DNA of 64,000 nt from Saccharomycopsis phalli (lineage: Eukaryota > Ascomycota > Saccharomycetes > Ascoideales > Saccharomycopsidaceae), in contig CP073214.1 of the NCBI GenBank assembly GCA_020342235.1, positions 1,488,001-1,552,000 on the forward strand, written 5' to 3'. A program made the translations under genes and the position numbers. This document shows, in pieces, positions 30,470-41,129 of the stretch (positions are counted from its first letter, which is position 1; every line of letters begins with the position of its first letter). The notes below the pieces were generated by a model. The model had not been told where the DNA came from. It saw nothing but the letters and a program-made list of their open reading frames with translations, and searched no databases.

Positions 30470-30595
30470 TAGGTTAAATAATATCAATGGTATTGGTGTG
30501 TAGGTTAAATAATATCAATGGTATTGGAGTGTAGGTTAAATAATATCAATGGTATTGGAGTGTAGGTTAAATAATATCAATGGTATTGAGGAATT
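30470..30595. repeat. tandem repeat, about 31-bp unit x4
   Basis: Units contain GTAGGTTAAATAATATCAAT and GGTATTGGAGT. A nearby open stretch on the + strand (about 30150-30426) lacks an ATG start and family features and is not called. Confidence 0.9.
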
Positions 30596-30894
30596 GCAAA
30601 TACGGACCTCAAATAATAACAATGATGATATTATTTAGGTGAAATTGCTATGGAATTCAGATGCCTTTACGCTGCGTCACTGCACTACACAGCATCCATC
30701 ATTGGGAAAGCTGTAGGCAATTTATAAATATTTAGCGACGGAAATTATACGCGTTTAAACTATTGATGCTGATTTGTAGTGGACATTCAATGTCCCATGG
30801 GGTGTGACACTGGTTTCAGCCGTGCTTGAATACGGTTGACCAATGATGTGGTGAATTGTGATTTCTGGGTATTGGTAAGTTGCATGGGTTGTTT

Positions 30895-31150
30895 CGTTGC
30901 CTTTTTTGTATATTTTCTGGGCTCTTTTTTGTATATTTTCTGGGCTCTTTTCTGTATATTTTCTGGGCTCTTTTCTGTATATTTTCCTGGATTTCTTTTC
31001 CTGGATTCTTTCCTGGGTTCCTTTTTCTGGACTCCTGATCCCTGATCTCTTATTTCTGATTTCTTATTCCTGATCTTTTATTCCTGATCCCTTTCCTAAT
31101 TCCTTTCCTGATCTCTTATTACTTTCCTGATCTCTTATTCCTTTCCTGTA
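30895..31150. repeat. pyrimidine-rich minisatellites
   Basis: Four 24-bp units (TGTATATTTTCTGGGCTCTT plus TTTC), followed by degenerate 'CCTGATCTCTTATTCCTTTC' units. It lies in the long spacer upstream of the KRE6/SKN1 gene. Confidence 0.85.
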
Positions 31151-31464
31151 CTTACCTGTTTTCAATTTCGCTACATTCCACGTAATTTCAGGCGATTGAA
31201 TGGTAAATCACATTACGGATCGCTGCAAAAGTCTACGTGACATTACATACAGACCAATAAACACGATGCTAAACATGCAAAGACGATGCTAAAGGCGATG
31301 CTAAAGGCGATCTAAATACCTCTGTACACTCTCTGTACACCAATGCTCTATACAGTGATTTCTTGAGGATTGAGATTGAATGTGGCAGTGTTGATTTGCG
31401 GGAATGAGCTACAGTATAATGAGTATGATAAATGCATTACAATAAATGCACGGTAATACACTAC

Positions 31465-31570
31465 AAATATACTACAAATATACTACAAATATACTACAAA
31501 TATACCTCCAATATACCTCCAATATACCCCAAATATACCCCAAATATACCCCAAATATACCTCAAATACA
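31465..31570. repeat. 11-bp minisatellite upstream of KRE6/SKN1
   Basis: About nine units drifting from AAATATACTAC to CTCCAATATAC to CCCAAATATAC. It is about 330 bp before the start codon. Confidence 0.9.
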
Positions 31571-31893
31571 CTACACTACACCCAATCATCATTCAACTGT
31601 TCATTCCTGTCCATCTTGGCTTAGATGCATGCATCTACGACCCACAACACAACACACACTACACTACACTTGAATCAACCAATATCCAATACCACACCAC
31701 TAGTCACCCAAATCCACCCAAATCCACCTTAATCCCTCCAATTATCCACCCTAATAGCTCCATTTATTCACCCAGCGTCGTAGTACCGCTGCCAACACTG
31801 CCCCTTCCAGTTACCCGCCCGACAAGGCGAGAAAATTGCACGCTTGATTTTCACCGTACCTTTTCTACCCTTGCCCTTGTTTGTTACGGGAAC

Positions 31894-33936
31894 ATGTCTA
31901 GAAGAAACTTGACTTCTGGCTCACCGACCTCCCTTGACGACGAGCACAATCCCTTCATCGACGAGCACTCGTTCTCGGACTCCGACTCCGAGTTTAATGC
32001 CTCCGGCTCGCGCCCCGACATGAACAACGTCCACAACCCGGCCACGGCCATCGCAGAAGGCAGCAACAGCAAGCCGTACATTGACTACTCGGGGTTCTAC
32101 TCGCAGCAGAACTCGCGCCTGAACGTCAACTCCATCAACAACAGCGCGCACAACGTCGGAGACGTGTATACGCCGCGGAGCCCCAACAGCCCGCACAACC
32201 CGCTGGAGAACTTGATTCCCGCAGAGTATGACCGGTATCCGTCGTTGGGCAACCAGCGCGTGACGTCGCTAGCCGCGCTGGTGACCTCCAAAGGCCTGCT
32301 TCTTGGCGGCGGCCCGATGCACAAGTCCGACATGTCCGACACCAGTTCCACCAGCGATCGCCTGACAAACCCGTTTCTCATTGACACAGACTTCTCGCCC
32401 TTTGGCGGGTACCCGGCCTCGTCCTTCCCGTTGCACATTGACGAGAAGGAGCCGGACGACTACCTCCATAATCCAGACCCAATTGAGGACGCAAAGTATG
32501 ACCAGAACCACTTCATGTACGACCTCAAGACCCTCGACCGGCGAGCTGGAGCCGGCTTGTTTGGCTTTGTCGTGCTTCTCATTGGTGCTGTGTTGGTTTT
32601 TGTCGTGTATCCGGTGTTGACATACTCCGGAGTCATTGACCACGGCCCGCCAGACCGATTTGAGATTCTTAGCAGGTACCGCTATCCACAGCTCTCTGCG
32701 ATCCGCACGGCTTTGGTTGATCCTGATACCCCCAGCAGCGCATTGTCGCGAAAAGCCCGTGACGGCTCCTCATGGCAATTGACGTTTTCAGACGAGTTCA
32801 ACAAGGTCGGGCGCACGTTTTACCCTGGCGATGACCAGTTTTGGACCGCACCAGACATTCACTATGCCGCGACACGCGATTTGGAGTGGTACGACCCCGA
32901 CGCGTCGTCGACCGGCAACGGCACGCTCAATCTCCGCTTGGACGCGTTCAAGAACCACGATCTCTTTTACCGGTCGGGAATGATCCAGTCCTGGAACCAA
33001 ATGTGCTTTACCGAGGGTGTCATTGAGGTCAGCGTGCGGCTTCCAAACTTTGGAAACGTCACTGGACTCTGGCCAGGTATTTGGACCATGGGCAACTTGG
33101 GCCGGCCTGGGTTCTTGGCAACCACCGAAGGTGTCTGGCCGTATTCCTACGAGGCCTGTGACGCAGGAATCACCGCAAACCAGTCGTCGCCAGACGGAAT
33201 CAGCTATCTCCCAGGACAACGACTCAACTCGTGCACTTGCAAAGGCGAAGACCATCCAAACCGAGGAGTGGGCCGCGGAGCACCCGAGATTGATGCGCTA
33301 GAAGGCGAAATCAACACCGTGGTTGGCGTCGGAGTCGCGTCGCAGTCGTTGCAAATCGCCCCATATGACATTTGGTACTACCCCGACTACGAGTTTGTGG
33401 AGCTCTTCAACGCGTCCATCTCGTCCATGAATACCTACACCGGCGGACCGTTCCAGCAGGCTGTTTCCGCGACGTCGACGCTCAACACCACGTGGTACGA
33501 GCGTGGCGGAGGGGGAGTGAACCAGTTCCAGAAAGTCGGGTTTGAGTATCTCAACGACAACGACAATGGATACTGCCAGTGGTTTGTCGGTGACGACCCG
33601 ACGCTCACGGTTCACGCAAAGGCGCTCCATCCAAACGGGAACGTCGACTGGCGACGAATCTCCAAGGAACCCATGTCCATCATCCTCAATCTCGGCATCT
33701 CCAACGCATGGGCGTACATTGACTGGAACTCATTGGACTTTCCCATGACCATGCGAATCGACTACGTGCGCATCTACCAGCCGCAAGGCGCATCCCTCGG
33801 GTGTGATCCAGACGACTATCCGACGGCGGAGTACATCAAGAACCACTTGAATGCATACACGAACGCAAACTTGACGTCCTGGAAGGACGCGGGTTATACG
33901 TTTCCAAAGAACAAATTGACTGGTGGGTGTACATAG
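31894..33936 (+). CDS. KRE6: Kre6/Skn1 beta-1,6-glucan synthesis protein
   Basis: 680 aa from MSRRNLTSG at 31894. The frame is open 462 bp further upstream, but that part encodes minisatellite-derived Tyr/Ile/Pro repeats and is not believed. It is a type II membrane protein: an acidic/Ser/Asn-rich cytosolic N-terminal part, one transmembrane helix (about 221-245) and a lumenal GH16-like domain. The domain contains DEFNKVGRTFYPGDDQFWTA and the active-site region PEIDALEGE (E465, D467 and E470 by position), followed by the family's ASQSLQIAPYDIWYYPDY. Kre6 and Skn1 act in the ER/Golgi and at the plasma membrane in cell-wall beta-1,6-glucan formation. The two paralogues cannot be separated by eye, so the symbol is the family's lead member. 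Confidence 0.9.
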   Translation: MSRRNLTSGSPTSLDDEHNPFIDEHSFSDSDSEFNASGSRPDMNNVHNPATAIAEGSNSKPYIDYSGFYSQQNSRLNVNSINNSAHNVGDVYTPRSPNSPHNPLENLIPAEYDRYPSLGNQRVTSLAALVTSKGLLLGGGPMHKSDMSDTSSTSDRLTNPFLIDTDFSPFGGYPASSFPLHIDEKEPDDYLHNPDPIEDAKYDQNHFMYDLKTLDRRAGAGLFGFVVLLIGAVLVFVVYPVLTYSGVIDHGPPDRFEILSRYRYPQLSAIRTALVDPDTPSSALSRKARDGSSWQLTFSDEFNKVGRTFYPGDDQFWTAPDIHYAATRDLEWYDPDASSTGNGTLNLRLDAFKNHDLFYRSGMIQSWNQMCFTEGVIEVSVRLPNFGNVTGLWPGIWTMGNLGRPGFLATTEGVWPYSYEACDAGITANQSSPDGISYLPGQRLNSCTCKGEDHPNRGVGRGAPEIDALEGEINTVVGVGVASQSLQIAPYDIWYYPDYEFVELFNASISSMNTYTGGPFQQAVSATSTLNTTWYERGGGGVNQFQKVGFEYLNDNDNGYCQWFVGDDPTLTVHAKALHPNGNVDWRRISKEPMSIILNLGISNAWAYIDWNSLDFPMTMRIDYVRIYQPQGASLGCDPDDYPTAEYIKNHLNAYTNANLTSWKDAGYTFPKNKLTGGCT

Positions 33937-34235
33937 AAGTATCGAGGCTCGTTAGGCCAGTCTAGGTTAATATATATGGTGTTATTTGTAAGGGATGGAG
34001 GTGGATGGTGATATAAGAGTGTAACTGATTTGTGAATGGTGAATATGGAGTGTAGCTGATATGTGAATGGTGAATATGGAGTGTATATTGATGAAAATAC
34101 GTAAATGGGTGGATACTAATGATAAATCCATGTCAAATCAGGTAGTCAATCACCAGTTGGTCTCTCAATCAAACCCAGTATACTCTTGGTCATTCCAACA
34201 ATGCCCATCCAATGCCATCCAATCATCGGCACCGT

Positions 34236-34583
34236 TGTAATAAAAGGTTATATTTCTTTTTAAGCTAATCCGCAGTTTCTCATGCTTGGCTACTCGCCAT
34301 TTCACTTTTTTCCAGTATGCTCAATCTTACTTTCCAGTATGCTCAATCTTCACCTGCTCCCGGTATGCTCGTCTTGTCAATTGTCTCGTACTATCAATTG
34401 TCTCGTACTATCAATTGTCTCGTACTATCAATCTTCTCATTCTCCATTGTGCTACATCTCTTCCGGAAACCATTAAAAGTTATAAACAATAGGCCGTTCT
34501 CACAAATGGTATTTCATTTCATTCAAGTATAATTAGCCGACTCTTCTCTGAATAGTCAAGCAAATATATTTCGCTATATTACA
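34236..34583 (+). mobile_element. solo LTR L2 with 5-bp target duplication
   Basis: Starts TGTAAT and ends ATTACA. ACCGT lies directly before (34231-34235) and after (34584-34588). It contains a 19-bp internal tandem repeat (TCAATTGTCTCGTACTA, three copies, 34375-34440) and the AAGTATAATTAGCCGACTC block. It is an LTR-retrotransposon fossil with no internal region. Confidence 0.8.
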
Positions 34584-34588
34584 ACCGT

Positions 34589-35026
34589 TGCAATAAAGGG
34601 TACCTAAAAATCTATTCACCGTCTGTTTGGCTCTCAGGAAATGGTCTAGCCAAGTCCATTTCCTCTGCACAACACCGCGTTTATCGTCACTTCCTATCAT
34701 TGTCAAGATCTTTATTGCTCTCCTGGAAACTTTGTTTTCTTTGTCTTTGATACTTGCTTTTGACCCAATCTCCTAGTCAAAGTCTACCAATCCCATTCCC
34801 TTTGACCAAAGAATGTATCTTTTCTTTTCCAAATATAAATATCCGACTCTTTTCCGAATCGTCAAGCAAATATATTTTGCCACTTGACAACACATATCCT
34901 AGTTTCACGTTAGGAGGAGTGCCGCCCTTGGTCTTGGACGGAAAGTATAAATGGCCTAGCAAGCCCATTCCAAGTATATAGTCAAGCAAATATACTTCAC
35001 CCGCTCGTATCCTAGTTATTACATCA
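34589..35026 (+). mobile_element. second LTR L2, adjoining the first
   Basis: Begins TGCAATAAAGGG immediately after the shared ACCGT and ends near 35026. It holds the uninterrupted version of the site where the SINE-like element sits at 10 kb, and a partly duplicated promoter/R-like block (AGTCAAGCAAATATA occurs twice). Fossil. Confidence 0.7.
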
Positions 35027-35039
35027 CAATAACATCATA

Positions 35040-35860
35040 ATTCAACCTATAGACTGAATCCGTAGATAACAAAACTGTCATAGTTTATATTTCTGCCCGA
35101 GATATTTTTCGAGCTTTTAATTCGGCTTCGAAATTAGGCGTTACTGTCGTAGTTCATAGTTTCGTCTGGAATAGGCATAGTATTATGGTGAACTATAAAC
35201 TACTTAATTATTTGTTTTGTTGAGGTTGAGAACCACAAGTAAGACACCTATAACGGAGAAGCAATTCTACGTTGTAATGTACTCACTGAGTAAGACAACT
35301 AAGCGGTTATGCTGTTGTAATAACCAGTGAAACTCATAACAATAGGATCTTATAAGGGAATATTATCTCCTACAAAGAGAGGATATTTCCGTAGTTCAAG
35401 GGAACAACTAAATCAATCCAATCATCACTACCGTTCCGATTATTCACTTATAAAGGAACAAAAACTCATCTATAATTAACTAAATATCTGAGTATAAGTT
35501 TGTAACGATGTCACACTCAATGGACGAGGATTTAGACATCGACATGTTTTGTTCCTTTAGGTTCTAGATAACCGGATTGGGCTCCGCTAGACATATTGTC
35601 TAGCTGAAATGTTCAGTTGTGACGTAATGTGAAACTCATGACGATAGGCTCTTATAAGGGAATATCTATCCTATAAAGGGGCGATATTTCCGTAATTAAA
35701 AGCATCGAAGAATATCAATTCAATCATCACTACCGTTTCAATTATTCAATTACAAAGGAACAAAACTCATCTATAATTAACTAAATATCTGAACATAAGC
35801 TTGTAACGATGTCACACTCAATAGAAGAGGAATTCGACATTGACATATTTATCCTCCAAT
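35040..35860 (+). mobile_element. LTR-type repeat L1, two nearby copies
   Basis: Two related units, about 35219-35550 and about 35616-35850, share AACTCATGACGATAGG-type, 'TCTTATAAGGGAATAT', 'CAATCATCACTACCGTT' and AAATATCTGA blocks. The first begins TGTTGAGGTTGAGAACCAC. The same family appears at 7.45 kb and 37.34 kb. It looks like LTR plus short adjoining sequence of an LTR retrotransposon. Incomplete and old; no whole element is present. Confidence 0.55.
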
Positions 35861-35891
35861 AGTATTGTTTCCAATGTTAATTGATGATTTC

Positions 35892-37013
35892 TTTGTCAAC
35901 CACAAATCAGTCCCAGCACAAGCTTTTAGTGTCAAATAGTTACAAGAGAGCGAATTTAGAATTTTCTTTATTACTATGAACTTAGTCACTTGTTCAAACC
36001 ATGTTTGCTTCGTTAGACATCGTTTGAACTACCGAAAACTTTGCACATAAAAGACAGTCTCTACCGAGTCTTTTCCAGAAAGTACCTCGGACAAGATTAA
36101 TGAAGAATATCATAATGTGAAATGTAAGCAATTAAATTCATTTTAGTGACAAGACTACTGTAAACCAAATTCCAGGTAACATCATAATGGAAGCACCCAT
36201 AGACAATACCGTTAGATATTCCCCGAGATTTAGCCACTCCGCCATTCTTGTTACCGGTTTCTTCTTCATAGAACTGATTGATTCTGTCAATATATTTCGG
36301 GTGGTAATTTTCCATTTCCTCATTTTGCCGATTGTTTAAATATGTAATAATTGTATTTATCTCTTCATTGGTGACTTCTGGTTTAAATTGGACTTTAATG
36401 AGAGTCAGCCGAAATGTAGCGACATGAGAGCTCTTCGTTTTCTCTTTAATGGCAGATAGGTCTGCATCTGAATATTTTCCCGTTGATTTGTCATATGGGG
36501 CAAGTGGACTGACCCCCTCTTGCCGCTTATGCTTCTTATTCAAGGATGGAGCTTTAATATTAGCCGCTTGGATTCCAAGAATAAAGAATGCAAAAAAGAA
36601 TAAAAATTTCATGGCAGGTTTATGATTTTAGAATGAAATTCGGTCATTTATATACTTTTAACAGATACCTTGTCATGATGCACAACGGATGTGGCATCCA
36701 AATTACAAGGAGCTCAAAATAAATGCCTTGCAATGTACTAACAGTAGAATGAGCACTATGATGAAACAAATGGAAGCAGATCAGAGGTAGTGGCGAAAAT
36801 CAATGTATGATACAATGAATCCTTTGGACTTTACAAAATTGCAAAATGTCAAGACAAAGAAATGGACCAAATATGTCAATGCAATGCCTAGTAAATATTT
36901 GTCTATTAATAAAATTGATAGCCTTGTACAGGAGTCATCTACAGCACGTATCCATGAAAAGAATTAGTGCCGTACTAAAGACGTCGTAATATCCAGAGCC
37001 GTGCTATATGTAT
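35892..37013 (-). repeat. inverted segmental duplication, copy 1
   Basis: The same segment recurs inverted at 52489-54029. The non-coding flanks match almost base for base: about 159 bp after the gene (35941-36099 against 53820-53979) show no difference that I can see, and the 5' flank differs at only a few percent of positions. The segment carries one secreted-protein gene. Confidence 0.95.
36097..36612 (-). CDS. small secreted protein, duplicated family (copy 1)
   Basis: 171 aa, intact, and of no family I recognise. Residues 1-16 are a signal peptide (MKFLFFFAFFILGIQA). A dibasic KR (29-30, in KKHKRQE) is a likely Kex2 site that would release a mature part of about 140 aa. The mature part is hydrophilic, has FKPEVTNEEI and YHPKYIDRI helices, one Cys (YGCFHYDVTW) and no membrane segment. 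The promoter has a TATATAAATG element about 45 bp upstream. The paralogue at 53.3 kb is about 68% identical, with most differences charge-changing, although the flanks of the two copies are nearly identical. The role is unknown; the pattern suggests a recognition or conflict function at or outside the cell surface. Confidence 0.8.
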   Translation of the reverse strand: MKFLFFFAFFILGIQAANIKAPSLNKKHKRQEGVSPLAPYDKSTGKYSDADLSAIKEKTKSSHVATFRLTLIKVQFKPEVTNEEINTIITYLNNRQNEEMENYHPKYIDRINQFYEEETGNKNGGVAKSRGISNGIVYGCFHYDVTWNLVYSSLVTKMNLIAYISHYDILH

Positions 37014-37330
37014 GATACCCAAGGCTCCTAGTGGGACACCCTTCCCTTTCATAATATGCAACCTCAGATGCTCAGATCTCATAGGAGCCAGAATTCTATC
37101 ACGCATTGATGAAACACTAGACTCCACTCATGAATACGCATCATGCTTGGACAAGTGTTTTCCAGTTAGTCCATAAACTAGCAGAGTTTTATCAGAATAT
37201 TGTGAAGTCTGAGTCCGTAGGATATGACACAAATGACATCCCGCCGTGAACCATCCTCAGCGGAGTATGTCAAAGCCAGTCTAGATGGTGAATCTGATAA
37301 CTATAAATAGGGATCAGATTACAGTATAGA
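37014..37330 (+). mobile_element. decayed LINE family A fragment
   Basis: CCAGAATTCTATCACGCATT and 'AGACTCCACTCATG' and 'TTGGACAAGTGTTTTCC' match 16.24-16.33 kb in order. No frame survives. Confidence 0.55.
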
Positions 37331-37334
37331 GGGA

Positions 37335-37675
37335 CAATTCAATTGAATATGTTGAGGTTGAACACCATAAGTAAGTCACCAATAACGGAGATCTTGTCTC
37401 CGTTAGAATGAACTCCGTTAGGAGGGCTACCGAATTAGTACCTTGGGGAGGGGGTGGTGAAAGCCACCTCTAAAGATCTAGGCGAAAAACTCATTGCCCC
37501 TCCAATGCTCATTACCTTACATATTTACAAGCTCTGATCGAAAGTTTTTTATCTCTATTGCAGAGTTTTCTTTCGACGACTATATAGTAGCACCGTCCTT
37601 AGTCTTGGACGAAGTATAAATCTCCTCTGGGAGCCTAGTATAGCTATAGCCTTGATAAATATTATTATTATAGAC
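37335..37675 (+). mobile_element. L1 LTR start followed by LINE family B 3' end
   Basis: TGTTGAGGTTGAACACCATA (L1-type start) is followed after about 60 bp by family B sequence, nearly identical to 52.22-52.48 kb: GCTACCGAATTAGTACC, GGTGGTGAAAGCCACC, 'GAAAGTTTTTTATCTC' and the terminal TATAGCTATAGCC plus ATT triplets. Confidence 0.65.
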
Positions 37676-37914
37676 TATAGTGAAGATGAAATGGCCAAGA
37701 AGCATGTAGAAACGGAGGAGTGTAGGTTGGGAAAGAATGTACCTTTTACGGTTTTGCAGAAGGTGCAACCAGATGATTTGAAACGAGTGGGACGATGTAT
37801 TGCATGGTGAAGGTAATGGTTGAACAAGTGGTGATATTTGCCGAGGATATTTCACTAGTGATGTGATAATACACATGGTATCATTACACGTAGTATCTAC
37901 ATGGACCATAATGT

Positions 37915-38040
37915 ATCATGACCATAGATGTATCATGCCCATAGATATATATGACCATAGATATATATGACCATAGATATATATGACCATAGATATATAT
38001 GACCATAGATATATATGACCATAGATATATATGACCATTA
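37915..38040. repeat. 16-bp minisatellite in the cullin promoter
   Basis: Seven to eight units of GACCATAGATATATAT. The last unit ends about 100 bp before the cullin ATG. Confidence 0.95.
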
Positions 38041-38141
38041 ATATTCCACCACACCATTACTCTCAACCTTTTGCATTTCAACTCCACCTCCACCCGGGTA
38101 ACCACGCTACACTAAACAGCCAACCACTATACAATTCAGCA

Positions 38142-40469
38142 ATGTCACTACTGTCATCAGGGGATTTGGAAAGCACATGGGCGTTTATCGAGCCGAATCT
38201 CTACAAGATTCTCGGCACCGAAGATGTCCGTGAGGGCATTCGGGCCGAAGAGTTTATGGAAACCTACACTGCAATTTACAACTTCTGTGTGTCCCGGCTG
38301 CGCAACAGCTCAGTGGCGGGAAATGGGCTTGGCCCAGACTCTGGAACGCGGCTGGTGGTGCTTGTGGGCGGGGAGTTGTACCAGAAGTTGGAGCAGTTTC
38401 TTGTGCGGTACATTGGCCAATTGGCCAAGAAGCCTGACGAGACGTTTCTCGAGTTTTATGTCCGCAAGTGGCGACGGTTCCAGATCGGACTGGGATATTT
38501 GAACAACGTGTTTGATTACATGAACCGGTACTGGGTGCTCAAGGAGCGGAGCGATGGGCGACGGGATATTTATGATGTGAGCACCTTGGCCTCGATCTCG
38601 TGGCGCGACCATCTCTTCTACAAGAACAGCGAGTTGCTCATTGGCGAGATTCTCGAGCTGATCCGGCTCCAGCGAACAAACCAGCCGGTAGACCCTGCTC
38701 TTCTTTCCTACTCTGTGCAGTCGTTTGTCGAGTTGGGAATCGACATGCAGGACTTGAAGCGACGGCATTATGGCATCTACATTGACGACTTTGAGACGCC
38801 GTTTCTCGAGGCGACGCGTCAGTTTTACGCAAAGGAGAGCAGCGAGTACTTGAAGGAGCACAATGTCATTGATTATGTGCACCGGGCGGAGATTCGAATC
38901 GCCGAAGAGGTTGCCCAAGCCAATGGGTACTTGGATGAGCGCAGCCGGATCCTCTTGCTCGACACCATGAACCAATCGATGATCCAGGACCATGCTCCAG
39001 CAATGTACGAGGAGTTTGAGCACATGCTTGCGCGGCGAGATGTGGCACATATCCACAACATGTACTGCTTGTTGAAGAAAGTGTCACAGGCAGTACTTCT
39101 TCCGCTCTCGCGGCTGTTTGAGGCACATGTCAAGGAGGACGGACTCCGAGAGATGGAGAACCTCAAAGCCCGGCAAAAAGCCCCCGAGGAATACGTGGAA
39201 GTTGGTCGGCGGAACATGGCGTTGATTGCATCGGTGGACCCAAAGACCTATGTCAAGACGTTGATTTCCGTGTACGACCGGTATGCGGAGATTGTCCGCA
39301 TAGCCTTTGAAAACGACTCGCTTCTCATCACCGCGTTGCACACCGCGTTCACCCATGTCACCAACAGCAACAGCATCGCCAGTCCGGCTGGTTATACCGG
39401 GACATCCAAGACCCCCGAGTATCTTGCCAAGTATGGGGACTTGTTGATGAAGCGCAAGTCGGAGGAAGCCGGCGACATGTCGGTGGAGGACATTATGAAG
39501 ATCTTCAAGTTCATCCAGGACAAGGACGCGTTTGAGACGCACTACCGCAAGTTGCTCGCCAAGCGATTGATCTACGGCACGTCGGCATCGTTTGAGACCG
39601 AGGAGAGTCTCATTACCCAGCTCCAGATTGAAAACTCCGCGCAGTACACGTCCAGAATGGCCAAGATGTTCCAGGACATGAAGGCGTCCACCGAGCTCCA
39701 GCATGCGTTTGACGAGTATAGCCGCGGACATCCTGACAAGGCTGTCTTGGACGACTTTCTGATCTATGTGCTCGCCGAAACCATGTGGCCGTTCTCGTCG
39801 TTCAAGCACGACTTTGCCGTTCCTCAGGAGTTGGTGCCGACCTACGAGCGCTTGGAGAAGTTGTACAATGAAAAACACTCGGGTCGCCAGCTCAAGTGGA
39901 TCTGGAACTTGTGTCGTGGCGACATCCGCGCAAACATCGCCAAGCCAGGCAAACCGCCGTTCTTGCTCACCATGACAACAATCCAAATGGCCATCGTGTT
40001 GCCCTACAACACCCGCGATAGCTACACGTTTGCCGAGATCTGTGCCCATACTAAGTTGCCCGAGGAACAGGTCCGTGGCAACATCGGGCCGTTGGTCAAG
40101 TTCCGTCTCCTCCAGCAGTCCTCCGAGCACATTTCCAACGATACCGTCTTCACTGTGGTAAAAGAGTATCGCTCCAAGCGTGTCAAGGTGAACTTTGCGT
40201 CCAACGTCCGCATCGAACAGCGCTCCGAGTTGGTCGAAACAACAAGAGAGTTGTACAAGGACCGAGCCTTGTTCTTGCACGCCTGTATTGTGCGCATCAT
40301 GAAGGCCAAGCAGGAACTCAACCATGTGATGTTGGTCAACGAGGTCATCCAGCAGTCGCACACGCGATTCCGCGCCAGCATGGCCGATATAAAGAAGGCC
40401 ATTGAGGAAATGTTGGAGCAGGGTTACATCTCCCGTGTGGGACTCAACTCCTACCAGTATATTGCATAG
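38142..40469 (+). CDS. CDC53: cullin 1 / Cdc53, SCF ubiquitin ligase scaffold
   Basis: 775 aa from MSLLSSGDLESTWAFIEPN. An upstream in-frame ATG (38031) lies inside the minisatellite and is rejected. The N-terminal repeats have the Cul1 pattern (TYTAIYNFCV, GGELYQKLEQFL). The cullin-homology domain has FETHYRKLLAKRLIYG. The C-terminal winged helix holds the neddylation motif IVRIMKAKQELNH, with the acceptor Lys at about 721, and the protein ends SRVGLNSYQYIA as cullins do. Cdc53 bridges Skp1/F-box proteins and the RING protein Hrt1 to ubiquitylate cell-cycle and nutrient regulators in nucleus and cytosol. Nedd8 is removed by the COP9 signalosome, a subunit of which may be encoded at 1.1 kb. 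Cul3 and Cul4 types are less likely from the N terminus. Confidence 0.9.
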   Translation: MSLLSSGDLESTWAFIEPNLYKILGTEDVREGIRAEEFMETYTAIYNFCVSRLRNSSVAGNGLGPDSGTRLVVLVGGELYQKLEQFLVRYIGQLAKKPDETFLEFYVRKWRRFQIGLGYLNNVFDYMNRYWVLKERSDGRRDIYDVSTLASISWRDHLFYKNSELLIGEILELIRLQRTNQPVDPALLSYSVQSFVELGIDMQDLKRRHYGIYIDDFETPFLEATRQFYAKESSEYLKEHNVIDYVHRAEIRIAEEVAQANGYLDERSRILLLDTMNQSMIQDHAPAMYEEFEHMLARRDVAHIHNMYCLLKKVSQAVLLPLSRLFEAHVKEDGLREMENLKARQKAPEEYVEVGRRNMALIASVDPKTYVKTLISVYDRYAEIVRIAFENDSLLITALHTAFTHVTNSNSIASPAGYTGTSKTPEYLAKYGDLLMKRKSEEAGDMSVEDIMKIFKFIQDKDAFETHYRKLLAKRLIYGTSASFETEESLITQLQIENSAQYTSRMAKMFQDMKASTELQHAFDEYSRGHPDKAVLDDFLIYVLAETMWPFSSFKHDFAVPQELVPTYERLEKLYNEKHSGRQLKWIWNLCRGDIRANIAKPGKPPFLLTMTTIQMAIVLPYNTRDSYTFAEICAHTKLPEEQVRGNIGPLVKFRLLQQSSEHISNDTVFTVVKEYRSKRVKVNFASNVRIEQRSELVETTRELYKDRALFLHACIVRIMKAKQELNHVMLVNEVIQQSHTRFRASMADIKKAIEEMLEQGYISRVGLNSYQYIA

Positions 40470-40729
40470 CGTGTGCTGTTCATGATACAGTGGTATGGGC
40501 AGTCACTCCCACCCAGTGAAATCAGCCCGTGTACAGCAATGTCAAGTGTAGTTGGTCGGACTGGAGTAGTCAAGCGGTGGTATTTAGCTACTTGTATCTA
40601 GTCAGTGTTATATTGGTGATTTAATTCGCATGGCCTTATGGAAATATTGTAATTGGTAAGTACAATGGTATAACTGATGGCAATGGGCCAGCAGATGTGG
40701 ACATGAATGTGGTGTAATGTGGAATTGCT

Positions 40730-40805
40730 GTAATGTAAATTGTACTGTAAATTGTACTGTAAATTGTATTGTAATGTAAATTGTACTGTAAAATTGTACT
40801 GTAAT
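40730..40805. repeat. short tandem repeat ATTGTACTGTAA
   Basis: About five degenerate 12-16 bp units in the spacer after the cullin gene. Confidence 0.8.
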
Positions 40806-40867
40806 ATTCATCAAAGTTTAAATTACCAGCACAGTTGGCCATGATTAATTAGATTATGTATTACTTC

Positions 40868-41085
40868 TTAATTATAATAATAATATGTTTATTTACTTCT
40901 ATAGCTATACTAGGCTCCCCAGAAGAGTGAGATTGATATTTCACCGTCTAAAAAACAAAGGACGGCGCCGCTAATTTTGGAGTTGAGAGAAAAACCTTTG
41001 AATGGGGATAAAAACCTTCGACTTGATCTTTAAGAAACTGTTGAAGAGAGATGACTCAAAAGGAGCTATGGAAACTTCTTAATTA
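40868..41085 (-). mobile_element. LINE family B 3' region, inverted
   Basis: The + strand reads TAATAATAATATGTTTATTT, then TTCTATAGCTATACTAGG, 'TTTCACCGTCTAAAAA', ACGGCGCCGCTAATTTT and 'AATGGGGATAAAAACC'. The last block also appears at the very start of the window. Confidence 0.65.
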
Positions 41086-41129
41086 TTTGTTATATATTGA
41101 ATAACCCAGCGCAATGGCTAAACGATAAT

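Noticed and set aside
31432-31893. 462-bp in-frame 5' extension of the Kre6/Skn1 gene
   Set aside because: It translates an 11-bp minisatellite and spacer sequence. The known protein begins with a short acidic/Ser-rich cytosolic part, as from 31894.
35219-35850. Whole LTR retrotransposon between the two L1 units
   Set aside because: The units are only about 66 bp apart, with no internal coding region. They are fossils, not a complete element.
38031-38141. Upstream start of the cullin gene
   Set aside because: The start codon falls in the last unit of the minisatellite and the added residues are not cullin-like.
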